DNA from: Paramarasmius palmivorus
Lineage: Eukaryota; Basidiomycota; Agaricomycetes; Agaricales; Marasmiaceae
Direction: 5' to 3'
NCBI GenBank assembly: GCA_037176845.1
Contig: JAYKXP010000030.1
Coordinates: 372,001-436,000 of the forward strand
Length of the DNA stretch: 64,000 nucleotides
Both the position numbers and the translations under genes were made by a program. The notes below the pieces were generated by a model. It saw nothing but the letters and a program-made list of their open reading frames with translations, was not told the DNA's origin and did no database searches. Positions 22,372-31,900 of the stretch are shown here, one piece after another. The number at the start of each line of letters is the position of its first letter. Position 1 is the first letter of the stretch.

Positions 22372-23790
22372 TTAACAGTGGGGTCTATGTGTCGGGGAGC
22401 TAAGCGAAGAGACGAAGACCCGAACGGCAGTGTCCTTCAGGAACCGTAGGTTATATGTACATATCTCCCCCGCTACCCCATCGTCATCACCCATAAATCG
22501 GACTTCCACAGTCTGAATACAGTCTACACCCACATCCTTGAGACATCGCGAAGCCACAGCTTTAGAGAAGGCCATCTGATCGAACCCATTCACATTGACC
22601 ACCAACTTCAGATCGGCAAGCTTTGGAAGGAAAGGTGTCGGTGTGAGATGATCATGATCAACATGTAGCTCCGCCAAGAAAGACTCTGTCAATATCCAAT
22701 TGCATTTGGGGGGCTCTTCCAGCTCCAAAGTCCTCAACTCTGGCATCAAGCGCAGGAGTTGAACCATATCCTCATCTCGGACTGGAACGGATGTAAAAGA
22801 GAGCGAGAGAATGGTGCACGATGAATTGACCAGACATCTGGAAATGAACTGCGTATTCCAGTCATCCCAATTGAACTTGTCCCCGTAGGTGATTTGCAGA
22901 TGTGACAAATTGGGAAAGGTTGCATGCCGAAATATGCAATCGACTTCATCCGCTATATTTGGGTAAAGCGATAGTGCTTTCGCCCTGCAGTAGATGCGGG
23001 CTCCAGAATAATCGAGGGAAACCTCATCGGCAACTCCGTCATCCATACCCACTTCTTTTAGCTCCAGATAGTCTATGTTCGGACACAACAACACGAAAGG
23101 TAGTGCATACGTGGGCCATGCACGGAGCAACCGGAGTGTCTTAATCTGTTGCCACGGAATCGAAAAGGCGGGCGTGATTACGCTACGGGGCTTGATGACG
23201 AGAGTGGAGAGACTGGGACAATCGCTGAACAAGTCGGTGGTGAACCCTGGGTTGTGTGCCCATGAATGTTCAAGAAATGCTAAACGTTGAAGCTGGGGAA
23301 GATTTCCTTGGATAGGTCGGAACACAGGGTGTCCAATTTGCGATTGATGTTGGATACGTAAGGTAACATCGTACCAGCGACAAGACGCCTGGACTAGGGC
23401 ATCTAGAATCGAAAGCTCTTCGCGCTCCGGTTCCTGTCGTATACCCAAAGATAAATGTAGGGTCAACAAGGCCTTCTTTGAGCGGTCAAGAAAGAGCTGT
23501 GTAATGCAAGATAGAGCGTGATATCGTCGTCCGCTGCAAGAGGCGAGGTCGATGGTCAGAGACGACCATAATGATGATGTAGAAAGGGCGATATCGCGCC
23601 ATAGCACAGATACGAGAGAAAGCACGAGTGCTGGGGTGTTCCAATCTTTCCAGTGTAAACCATTCGTTTGACAACACATCTCAAAGATCCCTTGTAAAAT
23701 CTCTGGAGGTAACCGAGCAATTGGCGACGACGACCTGCCATAACCCAACTCTCGGTTCGATCCGTTATGCTCTTCATCCGAGGGAACCAT
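22372..23790 (-). CDS. F-box-like/leucine-rich protein (family copy 2, short N-terminus)
   Basis: Single exon, 472 residues from ATG 23790. The F-box begins almost at once (A-R-L-P-P-E-I-L-Q-G-I-F), so the N-terminal R-L-F-R block and coiled coil of the other copies are missing. The frame is open only 28 codons upstream without an ATG, so the block is not simply mis-started, though an upstream exon cannot be excluded. Downstream family landmarks include W-R-D-I-A-L-S-T-S-S-L-W, L-F-L-D-R-S-K, F-R-P-I-Q-G-N-L-P, I-P-W-Q-Q and C-T-I-L-S-L-S. Probably an SCF substrate adaptor with unknown target. Confidence 0.82.
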   Translation of the reverse strand: MVPSDEEHNGSNRELGYGRSSSPIARLPPEILQGIFEMCCQTNGLHWKDWNTPALVLSLVSVLWRDIALSTSSLWSSLTIDLASCSGRRYHALSCITQLFLDRSKKALLTLHLSLGIRQEPEREELSILDALVQASCRWYDVTLRIQHQSQIGHPVFRPIQGNLPQLQRLAFLEHSWAHNPGFTTDLFSDCPSLSTLVIKPRSVITPAFSIPWQQIKTLRLLRAWPTYALPFVLLCPNIDYLELKEVGMDDGVADEVSLDYSGARIYCRAKALSLYPNIADEVDCIFRHATFPNLSHLQITYGDKFNWDDWNTQFISRCLVNSSCTILSLSFTSVPVRDEDMVQLLRLMPELRTLELEEPPKCNWILTESFLAELHVDHDHLTPTPFLPKLADLKLVVNVNGFDQMAFSKAVASRCLKDVGVDCIQTVEVRFMGDDDGVAGEICTYNLRFLKDTAVRVFVSSLSSPTHRPHC

Positions 23791-24315
23791 CGTTGTTCCC
23801 TTTCTGCAGGGACAGTCGCTTCTAGGTAGCACTATCAACAAAAAATGAGGAGATTGGTTGAACCTTAGATTCACCTAATACCCTGTTCACAACTTAAGCC
23901 GTGTAATATCCCTTTCCTTCCACGAATAGATCCTCGAGAACGTGTTCAAATTGGACAGTAGGTGCTGGAATTTGGGAACGTGGAGTAACTGGAGTTTGAG
24001 TTCAAAGATGGGAAAGCTCACGTGGCCACTTCTTCTGACCAACCGGCGTCTAATGAGTACAGTAGGTCTTCATTTTCTTCGCCCATCTTACTGGAGATTC
24101 AAAACTTAGCTGAGCTTGTCTTGTCCTCGTGGTTTTAGCGTGATTTCGTGGGTTTTCCTCGTCCATTTTCTCAGTGGACAAAGCTCACAGCTAGGAAATG
24201 TTTCAGCGCAACCTAACAATGTAGGATATTGTAAATTGAACGATATCCTGCTTCGTTCGGATAGTCTACAAAAGCGGCAGGACAGTCCAAACCTCTGAAT
24301 GAAGTGTTTGGGTTA

Positions 24316-24340
24316 TGGAACAGCCGATTCGGCTGTTCCA
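24316..24340. promoter_or_regulatory. Perfect 25-bp palindrome with CCG-N3-CGG core
   Basis: TGGAACAGCCGA and its exact reverse complement TCGGCTGTTCCA flank one central T. The middle reads CCG-ATT-CGG, the everted half-site layout recognised by many fungal Zn2Cys6 dimers. It lies about 80 bases upstream of the TATA box of the secreted-protein gene. Confidence 0.55.
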
Positions 24341-24419
24341 AAGCTAGCCTGCAATCGCCGACTTCCGATCCCACACTCGAGGATGTTTCGTGTTTCGATG
24401 TCCGCGCCTCGTTAAAGGG

Positions 24420-24426
24420 TATAAAA
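24420..24426 (+). promoter_or_regulatory. TATA box of the secreted-protein gene
   Basis: TATAAAA, 68 bases before ATG 24494, in a good position for a core promoter with a leader of roughly 40 bases. Confidence 0.6.
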
Positions 24427-24493
24427 GCCAAGTCATTGGTGCCATTTCAGCCAGACCATCCGTGTCTTCAAACCTTTCCAGACTCGACTCAAG

Positions 24494-25235
24494 ATGCAAT
24501 ACTGGCGCTCACTCCTCTCCATCTTCACCTTCCTTATCGCTTTCGCGACTCTGTCGCAAGCGTTCCCCACCCCGAATGGACCTGGAGCCCTTGAAGCGCG
24601 GTCTCCCGAGCCAGCTGCTCTTGAGGCTCGTTGCTGGAGCGATGCCTGTCACAAGGCCCAGCAATACCCACTTCCTGATATCATCGCTGATATCAAGGTC
24701 AAAATCTCCGTCGTTGTGGACGAAGTTAGTGAGTAAACATTTGCATCTCGCTTCCATAGAGACAGTTACTGACGAAAATGCTTGTAGAGACATACTCGAC
24801 CTGCACCGCAGATGACATTCAGCCACATATCTACAAGATTAAGAAGATCTTCCAGGATGCCTGTGACCACCTCCAGGCTTACATCGAGGCTGATGTCGAC
24901 GTTGATGTCATTTTGGGTGGCCACTCCGTCGACCAGATCAGTGTTCTCATCTCTGCGGTTTTGGATGTACGTCTTCTCTCGCCGTTTTGCTGTTACTCAA
25001 TGTCCTGACAAAACTACAGGTCATTGTGGATCTCATCAACTTCACCTTGAGCATCTCAGTCCAAGTTTCGGTCAACGCTATCCTCAGCATTTTCGCGGAT
25101 CTCGTTGCAACTATCCAGGTGTTCCTCAACCTGAGTGTGTCGATTGTGGTTGGGTTGTCGGTGTCTCTCCAGGCGTATATCAACGTGTTCTTGGGTCTTT
25201 CTGTTAACGTTTTGGGGATTTCGATCTCATTGTAG
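24494..25235 (+). CDS. Small secreted protein with hydrophobic Val/Ser-rich C-terminus
   Basis: Exons 24494..24728, 24788..24966 and 25020..25235 sum to 210 codons (209 aa). Residues 1-23 form a clear signal peptide (hydrophobic L-L-S-I-F-T-F-L-I-A-F, cleavage after S-Q-A). A pro-like segment with two L-E-A-R motifs follows, which could be Kex2-like processing sites. The mature part has a few cysteines in its first half, then an acidic D-V-D-V-D-V stretch. The last 75 residues alternate Val/Ile/Leu with Ser/Asn and are strongly hydrophobic. I recognise no family. The strong TATA box and palindrome upstream suggest regulated high expression. Confidence 0.75.
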
Positions 25236-25617
25236 GAGGCCCCTTTCAGCCTCAGCCTACGCTTTTTTTGGTCAATGCGGACTTTGTAGAGCAGTCGCAC
25301 AAGTGAACGTTGTATATCTCTCTGTAGCCAAATAAACTGTCTTGCAAGCATCCGTTCTCAACTTAACTTGATCGATATCAGAGTCTTTCACCATGATACA
25401 AGGAATATGAAGCAATCGTTTTGGTGCGCTTTGAATGAGCCCACTGACCATCCAGTGTCCATCAGAAGTTACAAATTACTAGTATCTTCCTCGCAACTGT
25501 ACTTTCAGGGGACGGATAGAACGAATGTCAATTTGCCAGAAATTCAAGAGTTGGGTATCCGTGTAACATAGTCATAAACATAAGTTAAAACTACCACTCG
25601 CAGCGTCGCTACTAACA
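25236..25617. other. Convergent 3' region, no gene seen
   Basis: About 380 bases between the stops of the secreted-protein gene and the NEDD1-like gene; short non-coding frames only. Confidence 0.4.
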
Positions 25618-28308
25618 TCACGATGTCACCTGGCCGATGATCACCTTTCTGAGCTTTTCGTTTTCTTCTCGTAAACGCTTGTTCTCCTCTCTGAGCTCCA
25701 TCAAGTCGCCGCTTGTCTTCCAAGAGTTCCCAATGCTCCCACCCGCTTCCCTGATCTCCCTGATGACATCCTCTCGCATATCTTTCATCATGCCTTCCAT
25801 CACCCCTTCCATCTCTTCTCTAACGACCTCGCGGACATCCTTTCGCCAGCCTCTACCCATCCTGACTAAATCCAGATGTAGATTCGTCATCTCCCTGTGA
25901 GTCTGTAGATGGAAGTCCGACAAGACGGAATGAACGATCGTTCGAAGCAGGTTCTGAGGTGATTGAGGATGGTGCGAAGGTTGACTGCCCAGGCCACTAG
26001 GTCGAGGCGGAGATATCGGCAGCGTGCTAAATATGTTATTGTAATCCGACGGGTTGGACTGGACACCCCGTCTTCGAGCTGGCGATATTTGCATGCTGAG
26101 GTCGTTTGCATATTCATCGCGGTGGTCCTCCATTATCTGGTCGGGGTCCTCTGGTATTATGAGATCCTCGACCTCCTCATCACTCTCGGCTACTAATTGA
26201 GCTCCCCCTTCTGCCTCCTCTTCTTCGAAAAACTCGACACTCTTGGCCTTTCCTTTGCCCTTCTCTAATGAGATACCTGGCGTACCCAGTCCCAGAGCTC
26301 TCATAGCCAGGCCTTTACTACCCAGCTTAGCAGCAGGAGTGACTAAGCCAACCTCGTGGTCAATTCCAGGCAGATCAGGAGATGGCGTCTTTGTACCACG
26401 GCTGCTTTGAGTACGGGTACGGGTACGCTCGCGAGGACGGGCCGTATCTGCACCGGTCGTGGTCGAACCGCTCGCCGTCCTTGAACTACTAGCTTTCCGG
26501 CCAGTTACCTGGCGGTCGACATCCTTTGGCAAAGGTGGCACTGGCGGCACTGAAGGGGTCTTCTCTTCACCTGTCTTCGTTCGTGACCGGGACGAGAGCG
26601 CACGAGAGCCAGATGGACGAGCAACTGCTGCTGTGGAGACCGACTCGCCTAGAGCTCGTGTGCGCGTACTGGGAGCGGTCACACCTGAGATTGTGCCGCG
26701 AGGGCTAGAGGTGCTGGGTTTGGGTGACACCGTCGGTGCTGCGACCGATACTTTTGAGATTGAAGAGGTGGTGGAGATAGTTCGTGTTCTGGTGGTCGGC
26801 CGAGAGCTAACGGTGAGTGTAGAGGCTTTCCGGCTGACACTGGGACTGGTTTGTGTAGCAGGTCGTCGGATAGTGTCGAGTGTTTCTAGTTTGACTGAAA
26901 CATAACGTGTTACGTCAATACTTATGTATGTTATGAGGTGGGTGACCCACCAGAAAACTCTTCGTCGCCGTTGGCATCCTCCTCAGCCTTACGATTGCTG
27001 CTATTGGCAAGTGGACTCCGAAGAGGAGAGAATACCTTCTTGCCAATAGCAGTGGGGCCTACTGTTAGATTTCTCTTCGACTCGGTCTCTTCACGAGTGG
27101 TTTTATTACCGGGTTTCGCGACGTTCGTAGCGGATCTCATAGACGATACTACGCGCGTGCCTCTGGAAGGCGTGACAGGTTTGGATGTGGACACAATTCT
27201 ACGTGTTGTCGCAGGTGAAGTCATTGTGGATGCCTTCCTCGCCGGACTGGGCTGGGCTGAATCTGATTTGGTTTTTTTCTGTAACTTTATAAGCAAAACG
27301 TAGATCAATTGTGAAAACTGAGTTTGTAGTTACCTGAAGACAAATTGCGACAACTCGTTCATCATTGGAACCTTCAATGTCGACTGACGTGGGTGGCTCG
27401 TCCAAAGTGCGCAAATTCAACACAAGGAGTCTTCCTGTTTCAGTGCCTGCATATATTGACGAGCCTTCTGGAGAGAAAGAAAGTGTGGAGACGGGAACTT
27501 TGGTATTGATTGTCCTGAAGAGTCTAATTGACAACCATGAGTACTAGAGCCGGTCCAGATGTAGCAATAGCACGTACCCTTTCTCCTTGTCCAAGTCCAC
27601 TAGTCCTATTGTTCCTGCAGCAACACCACCTAAAGCTACTGCCACTAATGTCTTGCTGAATGTGCTGCATGCAATGGCGACAATCTCTCCGCCTCCCTCG
27701 CTGGCCGTAATTGTGAAGGTTTTCAGAGGCGTTGAAGGCCGAGTGGTGTCGCATAATAAAAGCTGGTTCCCGGCACCTACTAACGCTCTAGTTCGTACAT
27801 ACGGATGAAAGACCGCCGTCCGGATATGTGAGGAAGGTAAACCTCGAAGTATCGTAGTTGGACTCGTGCTGTTATGCGTAAGGTTATGGATGTGTACTGC
27901 TGCTGAGGTCGTCGAAAGTAGAAGTGTATTGTCGCATGATAATGAGAGTGAATTTATCGTCGACTTGTGACTGGTGTAGGTTTGCGACGAGGGTTTGGGG
28001 GTTGTTGTGATGGATTCCAGAGAATGAATGGTGTTTCCTGCTGAGAAAATGAGTGTTGATTTGTCTTTTGCAACCACATGGGATATAATTTCCGATACGG
28101 AATGTATCTCGGTCGAGGTTTTCGATGATAGGTGATGCTTGTATATGGAATACTGAGAAGCGAGATAAAGTGAAGCGCTATCCGTAGACCAGCACGCAGA
28201 GATAGCCGGTGATTCCAGCTGCGACGATGAAGGAACTGAGGACGGTAACTGCTTGAGAGTTTTCGGCTCTACAGCGGATATTGAATTGGTGGTGACCACG
28301 GCAAGCAT
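25618..28308 (-). CDS. NEDD1: NEDD1-like WD40 protein (gamma-tubulin complex recruitment)
   Basis: Exons, complement of 25618..26894, 26951..27278, 27334..27523 and 27578..28308, sum to 842 codons (841 aa). The N-terminal 300 residues are WD40-like beta repeats (I-S-A-C-W-S-T-D, I-N-S-L-S-L-S-C-D, V-S-T-L-S-F-S-P-E-G). A long Ser/Thr/Pro-rich linker follows. The C-terminus has L-Q-T-H-R-E-M-T-N-L-H-L-D-L and later L-R-E-E-N-K-R-L-R, which match the order and wording of the C-terminal helix of animal and plant NEDD1, the part that binds the gamma-tubulin ring complex. The expected role is microtubule nucleation at the spindle pole body. The acceptor before exon 3 could alternatively be six bases upstream, adding two residues. 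Confidence 0.75.
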
Positions 28309-28653
28309 CGTGGTGGTGGTTGAGGAAAAGAGGGCAGAATTCAAACGCGAAATTTCCTGTTGGGGAATTCGCGGTCACGTGTTTGTTGTGATGAGGCAAT
28401 TGAACTGACTTGTTCGAGACTTGTAACTGTTTACTCGAGTCGTCAGCACTCAGCAGTGAGCACAGAAACTGCATAGAATCAAAGTTATCTCCTGTACGAG
28501 TATAGGATTGCCAGGCTAACCGACTTGAAAACTCCCAACTCAATAATTTCTACAGTCTAAAGGCATGCGTAATATACCAAGTAGCACAAATAATGGTATC
28601 TAACCAGCCTAAGTGTCCAAGCCAAGTTCGTACATGTCTGGTGTGTTTATCCA
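28309..28653. other. Promoter of NEDD1-like gene / 3' end of PEP-mutase gene
   Basis: Tandem minus-strand spacer of 345 bases with no gene support. Confidence 0.4.
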
Positions 28654-29605
28654 TCACATCTTCAAGGTCAAGGTACCCATATGCCCGCCTTCCAGTATAC
28701 CTTTCGCCAATGCCTTGACAACCTCGGTAGTCTGGAATAGGAACTCGGGCCCAATGCTAATCCTTGCTACTCCAAGCTTCCCCAGCTCATCTACTGAAAG
28801 CCCACCCGCATCCTTCCTGTTGATATGCACTGAGACCCGCCCACCAAACTCCTTCAGATACCGCTGCAAGTTTTCTGAGGACGTCCCAACAGAGAAGGGG
28901 CCGGCCCAGATGAAAATCGTGGTAGGAACACCGGTAGAAAGATATGCCTTTCCACGAGCAATGGCTTCGTCAATAGGTTGCTCAGTCTTCCCCCTCTCCA
29001 TAACTTGCGGGATTGTAGCACCATCCTGGATGAAGACAGCATCCGTCCGAATGTTGAAAACGAAATCTGGCACACCGAGGTCGGTAGCCGCCTTCTTTGC
29101 CTGGATAAGACGCTCCTTCATCTCATCGATGGTGTAGAGCTTTGTGCTCATACTAATCGGATCAAAATACGAATCCTCCAAGTTGCAACCGACTGCACCC
29201 AACTGGATGATTTTGGTGATGGCCTCGGTCAATCTGGGACCGTAACCACTGATGAGGTCGATAGAGAGGGGGATACCGAGGCCATCATTGGCTTCAGGTT
29301 CAGTGGTTTTAACGATAGTTCCGATGCGAGAAAGGGCATCAAGATGAGCCTCCATCGTCATAGTATAATCGTTTAGGCCAGCAACACTGGCGATCCCATA
29401 TGAGGCCGTCGCAATAGCTTTTAACTGGAAAAGACTGGGATCAGTACACGAACAAGAAGCAAAGAACACAAAGACGCACTTGAGGCCGAAGAGAAAGCAT
29501 TGCCTGGGTAGTAGCACAATCGTACACATTTGCCAGGACGAGAGGTTTTCCGGGAACATGGAGAGATGAAAAGTACTGTGCGAGCTGATTCTGCTTGGAA
29601 GACAT
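28654..29605 (-). CDS. PEP mutase / isocitrate lyase superfamily enzyme
   Basis: Exons, complement of 28654..29424 and 29480..29605 (55-nt intron), give 298 residues. The (beta-alpha)8 superfamily pattern is clear: an N-terminal L-V-L-A-N-V-Y-D, then S-I-D-L-I-S-G-Y-G (compare V-D-x-E-x-G-Y-G), G-C-N-L-E-D-S (the metal-site G-x-N-x-E-D motif), and F-N-I-R-T-D-A (compare R-T-D-A). Members cleave or form C-C or P-C bonds next to a carboxylate, such as phosphonopyruvate, oxaloacetate or 2-methylisocitrate. The usual acid in D-x-E-x-G is replaced by Leu-Ile here, so the exact reaction cannot be read. No targeting signal is visible. It shares a divergent promoter with an F-box gene. Confidence 0.85.
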
Positions 29606-29952
29606 GATTGTTGATGGAGTATCTGTGTCGGTATTGAAGGCCCTTATATCCCTGTCAAAAGCATGGTCTCTCACCTTGAAGTCTCCGGGGACTTCGATTC
29701 ATGTGTCATCTGTTCCTCGTAACACCCATCCTAGCGATCTTTCCTTGGCACAAACATCCTAAAATCCGGGAGCATTCGGCGGAAGGCTGGGTGGAACCGT
29801 CAACATCACGGTTGAGAGGAAAGTGCAAAACTCGGATGAGTCATGCCATGACGAGAAGGTAACCTTCCCTTTCATCCAACCTTCATCATCACATTGTGAG
29901 CGTCTACACTTCCAAGTTACGCTAGGACTAACATTTCCCCACTTGAAGCACT
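29606..29952. promoter_or_regulatory. Divergent promoter (PEP-mutase enzyme / F-box gene)
   Basis: 347 bases between two divergent ATGs. No clear TATA or recognised operator; nothing else seen. Confidence 0.4.
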
Positions 29953-31614
29953 ATGGTTCTGGAAACTACCCCAAAAACGGACTTCCGAAACACGATGCAG
30001 ACCCTCTCAGACCGCTCTTTCATCGAGAGTCAGTTTCGTTCAGCAATTTCTGTTTCCGACCTTCCAGACAATACAAAGTTTCTCCAAGACGCGGAAATGG
30101 AAATACAAGGTTACGAGACCGAGATAGGCAGCCTCGAGTCGGCCATTCTCGTCTTGAAGCAGAAGAAGGAGGAAGTCGAACGTTGCATGGCCGTTTCTAC
30201 GTCCTTATTCGCGCCAGTCCACAGGCTACCCGCGGAAATCTTACAGTGCATATTTGATTTTGCCTGTGCTGTCACCTCATACGAAGACAACTGGCTCCTA
30301 TCATCTGAAGAACGGACCCTTGCAGTGTTGACCATATCTGCGACTTGTGGACGCTGGAGGAATATTGCGCTGTCGACCTCTTCATTATGGTCAGGCATAG
30401 GACTTGATCTCGATGGAGATATTACATCAGGACGTTATCGTGGCCTGACATCCCTTGTTCGTCTTTTTCTCGACCGGTCGAACCTGTCCTTGTTGACGGT
30501 TTTCCTTTCCTTCGGAGAAACGACTATTGACGATGGTGCCAAACCTTGTTTGACGGAACTAGTACAGCAGTCTCACCGTTGGCAGAGACTCTACCTTTGG
30601 AATAGCACCCGGGAGGTCTTGACGTCTGATCTATTCCGTCCTTTACGCGAAAACCTCCCAAACCTCATCGAACTGGACGTCACGGGTTATCGCAGGAAAG
30701 GCGTAGCTATAGAGGACCTAGCACCTTTCCACTGCGACCTCTTCGAGTACTGCCCCAGAATTTCCACCCTTAGTTTCCAACCCGGTACTCCTCTCATAGC
30801 TGCCCACTCTCTACCCTGGCAGCAAGTGAGAACTTTGCAGTTGTGCCGCCAAGTCTCTTTCTATGCAATGCCTGTCTTATCTTTATGCCACAACGTTGAA
30901 AACCTCGAAGTGTTTTCAATTGGCGACGTTGACGGCCGTCCTGTATACCAAGGGCACCAAATTTCCCCTAGTATCAGAAGGCTTTCGATCCTGGAAATTG
31001 TAGAGGAAGACGAGTTTAGTTGTATTTTCCGGAATACGACCCTTCCTCAGCTTTCTGAGCTGCAAATAGTGGGCGAGGATGAGTGCGGAATACCTTCAAG
31101 GGAGTGGAAAGTGTGGCAAGAAGAGCTTGTCTTGGATTTTCTTACCCGCTCCTCCTGCTCCATTACCACGCTCAACTTGAAGTGTGTCCCCATATCCGAC
31201 GCACAACTGATTCGCCTTCTCCAACGCATTCCTTCCTTGAAGTCGCTTTCACTCGAGGAATACCGGCGTTCTATGGAGTCCACACATCGGATTTTCACCC
31301 CGTCTTTCTTCGACGCACTGCTCTTAGACGTCCAAAGCTCTGAAAGCCTTTTTCTCCCTAGGCTCACTGATCTTAGATTCGTGGCCGATGTCGTTGATTT
31401 GGATGACCAAGCACTCTCCAAAGCCATCATCTCGCGTTGGAATGTGAAATCTCCGCCTACCTCGAATACTGACGTTCACCGTATCAAGATAATCGACATA
31501 GTTCTCCTTGAGAAGGAAAATTGCATATTCAACAGATTGATGGACTCACTCCACTGGATGAGTGGCGAAGGAGCACGAGTGACGATAGCTGAGCGCGAGG
31601 AACGGCGGAAGTAA
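29953..31614 (+). CDS. F-box-like/leucine-rich protein (family copy 3)
   Basis: Single exon of 553 residues, the first of three tandem paralogues. After a short lead the N-terminal helical block is present but drifted (S-Q-F-R-S-A-I-S-V-S-D-L). It is followed by a Lys/Glu-rich coiled coil and the F-box H-R-L-P-A-E-I-L-Q-C-I-F-D-F. LRR landmarks: C-G-R-W-R-N-I-A-L-S-T-S-S-L-W, R-L-F-L-D-R-S-N, L-R-E-N-L-P-N-L, L-P-W-Q-Q-V, R-S-S-C-S-I-T-T-L. ATG 29953 is the first in frame and gives the family N-terminus. It is intact and probably functional. The C-terminal repeats, not the F-box, differ most from its neighbours. Confidence 0.87.
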   Translation: MVLETTPKTDFRNTMQTLSDRSFIESQFRSAISVSDLPDNTKFLQDAEMEIQGYETEIGSLESAILVLKQKKEEVERCMAVSTSLFAPVHRLPAEILQCIFDFACAVTSYEDNWLLSSEERTLAVLTISATCGRWRNIALSTSSLWSGIGLDLDGDITSGRYRGLTSLVRLFLDRSNLSLLTVFLSFGETTIDDGAKPCLTELVQQSHRWQRLYLWNSTREVLTSDLFRPLRENLPNLIELDVTGYRRKGVAIEDLAPFHCDLFEYCPRISTLSFQPGTPLIAAHSLPWQQVRTLQLCRQVSFYAMPVLSLCHNVENLEVFSIGDVDGRPVYQGHQISPSIRRLSILEIVEEDEFSCIFRNTTLPQLSELQIVGEDECGIPSREWKVWQEELVLDFLTRSSCSITTLNLKCVPISDAQLIRLLQRIPSLKSLSLEEYRRSMESTHRIFTPSFFDALLLDVQSSESLFLPRLTDLRFVADVVDLDDQALSKAIISRWNVKSPPTSNTDVHRIKIIDIVLLEKENCIFNRLMDSLHWMSGEGARVTIAEREERRK

Positions 31615-31698
31615 TCTGAGGAGAAATATCAACAGCGTATCTACCTGTAATATATGCTTTTGAACCGAGCTACTATCAATTCTCGTACTATGGAAGGA

Positions 31699-31721
31699 AG
31701 GAAGGAATCTGATTCCTTCCT
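31699..31721. repeat. Perfect inverted repeat, 11-bp arms, 1-base centre
   Basis: AGGAAGGAATC, T, GATTCCTTCCT, about 85 bases after the stop of the preceding F-box gene. It can fold as a tight hairpin in the 3' UTR. It may be a remnant of a small inverted-repeat element; no target-site duplication is obvious. Confidence 0.5.
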
Positions 31722-31900
31722 GTTGAATGAGCGCCTAAAGATCCTTAATAAGCGCTCGCTGACACAGCCATGCGCTGTGCTCAGTCTTCGAGTTCTTTCC
31801 TAGTTCCTTCTCTGTCTTTGAGGTGAGTTATTCAGTATTTCTTACATTTCTCTGCTTGATTTACGAGAAATTTTTGGGCGCAGAAGACTTGAGAGTAACC

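Larger units (their letters stand above)
23791..24493. promoter_or_regulatory. Divergent promoter region (F-box / secreted protein)
   Basis: About 700 bases between divergent starts. It contains the 25-bp palindrome and the TATA box annotated separately, both closer to the secreted-protein gene. No coding frame with support. Confidence 0.5.

Noticed and set aside
31743..31780. Possible tRNA- or snRNA-like GC-rich hairpin between F-box genes
   Set aside because: No tRNA A/B box consensus and no conserved snRNA motif; only short complementarity.
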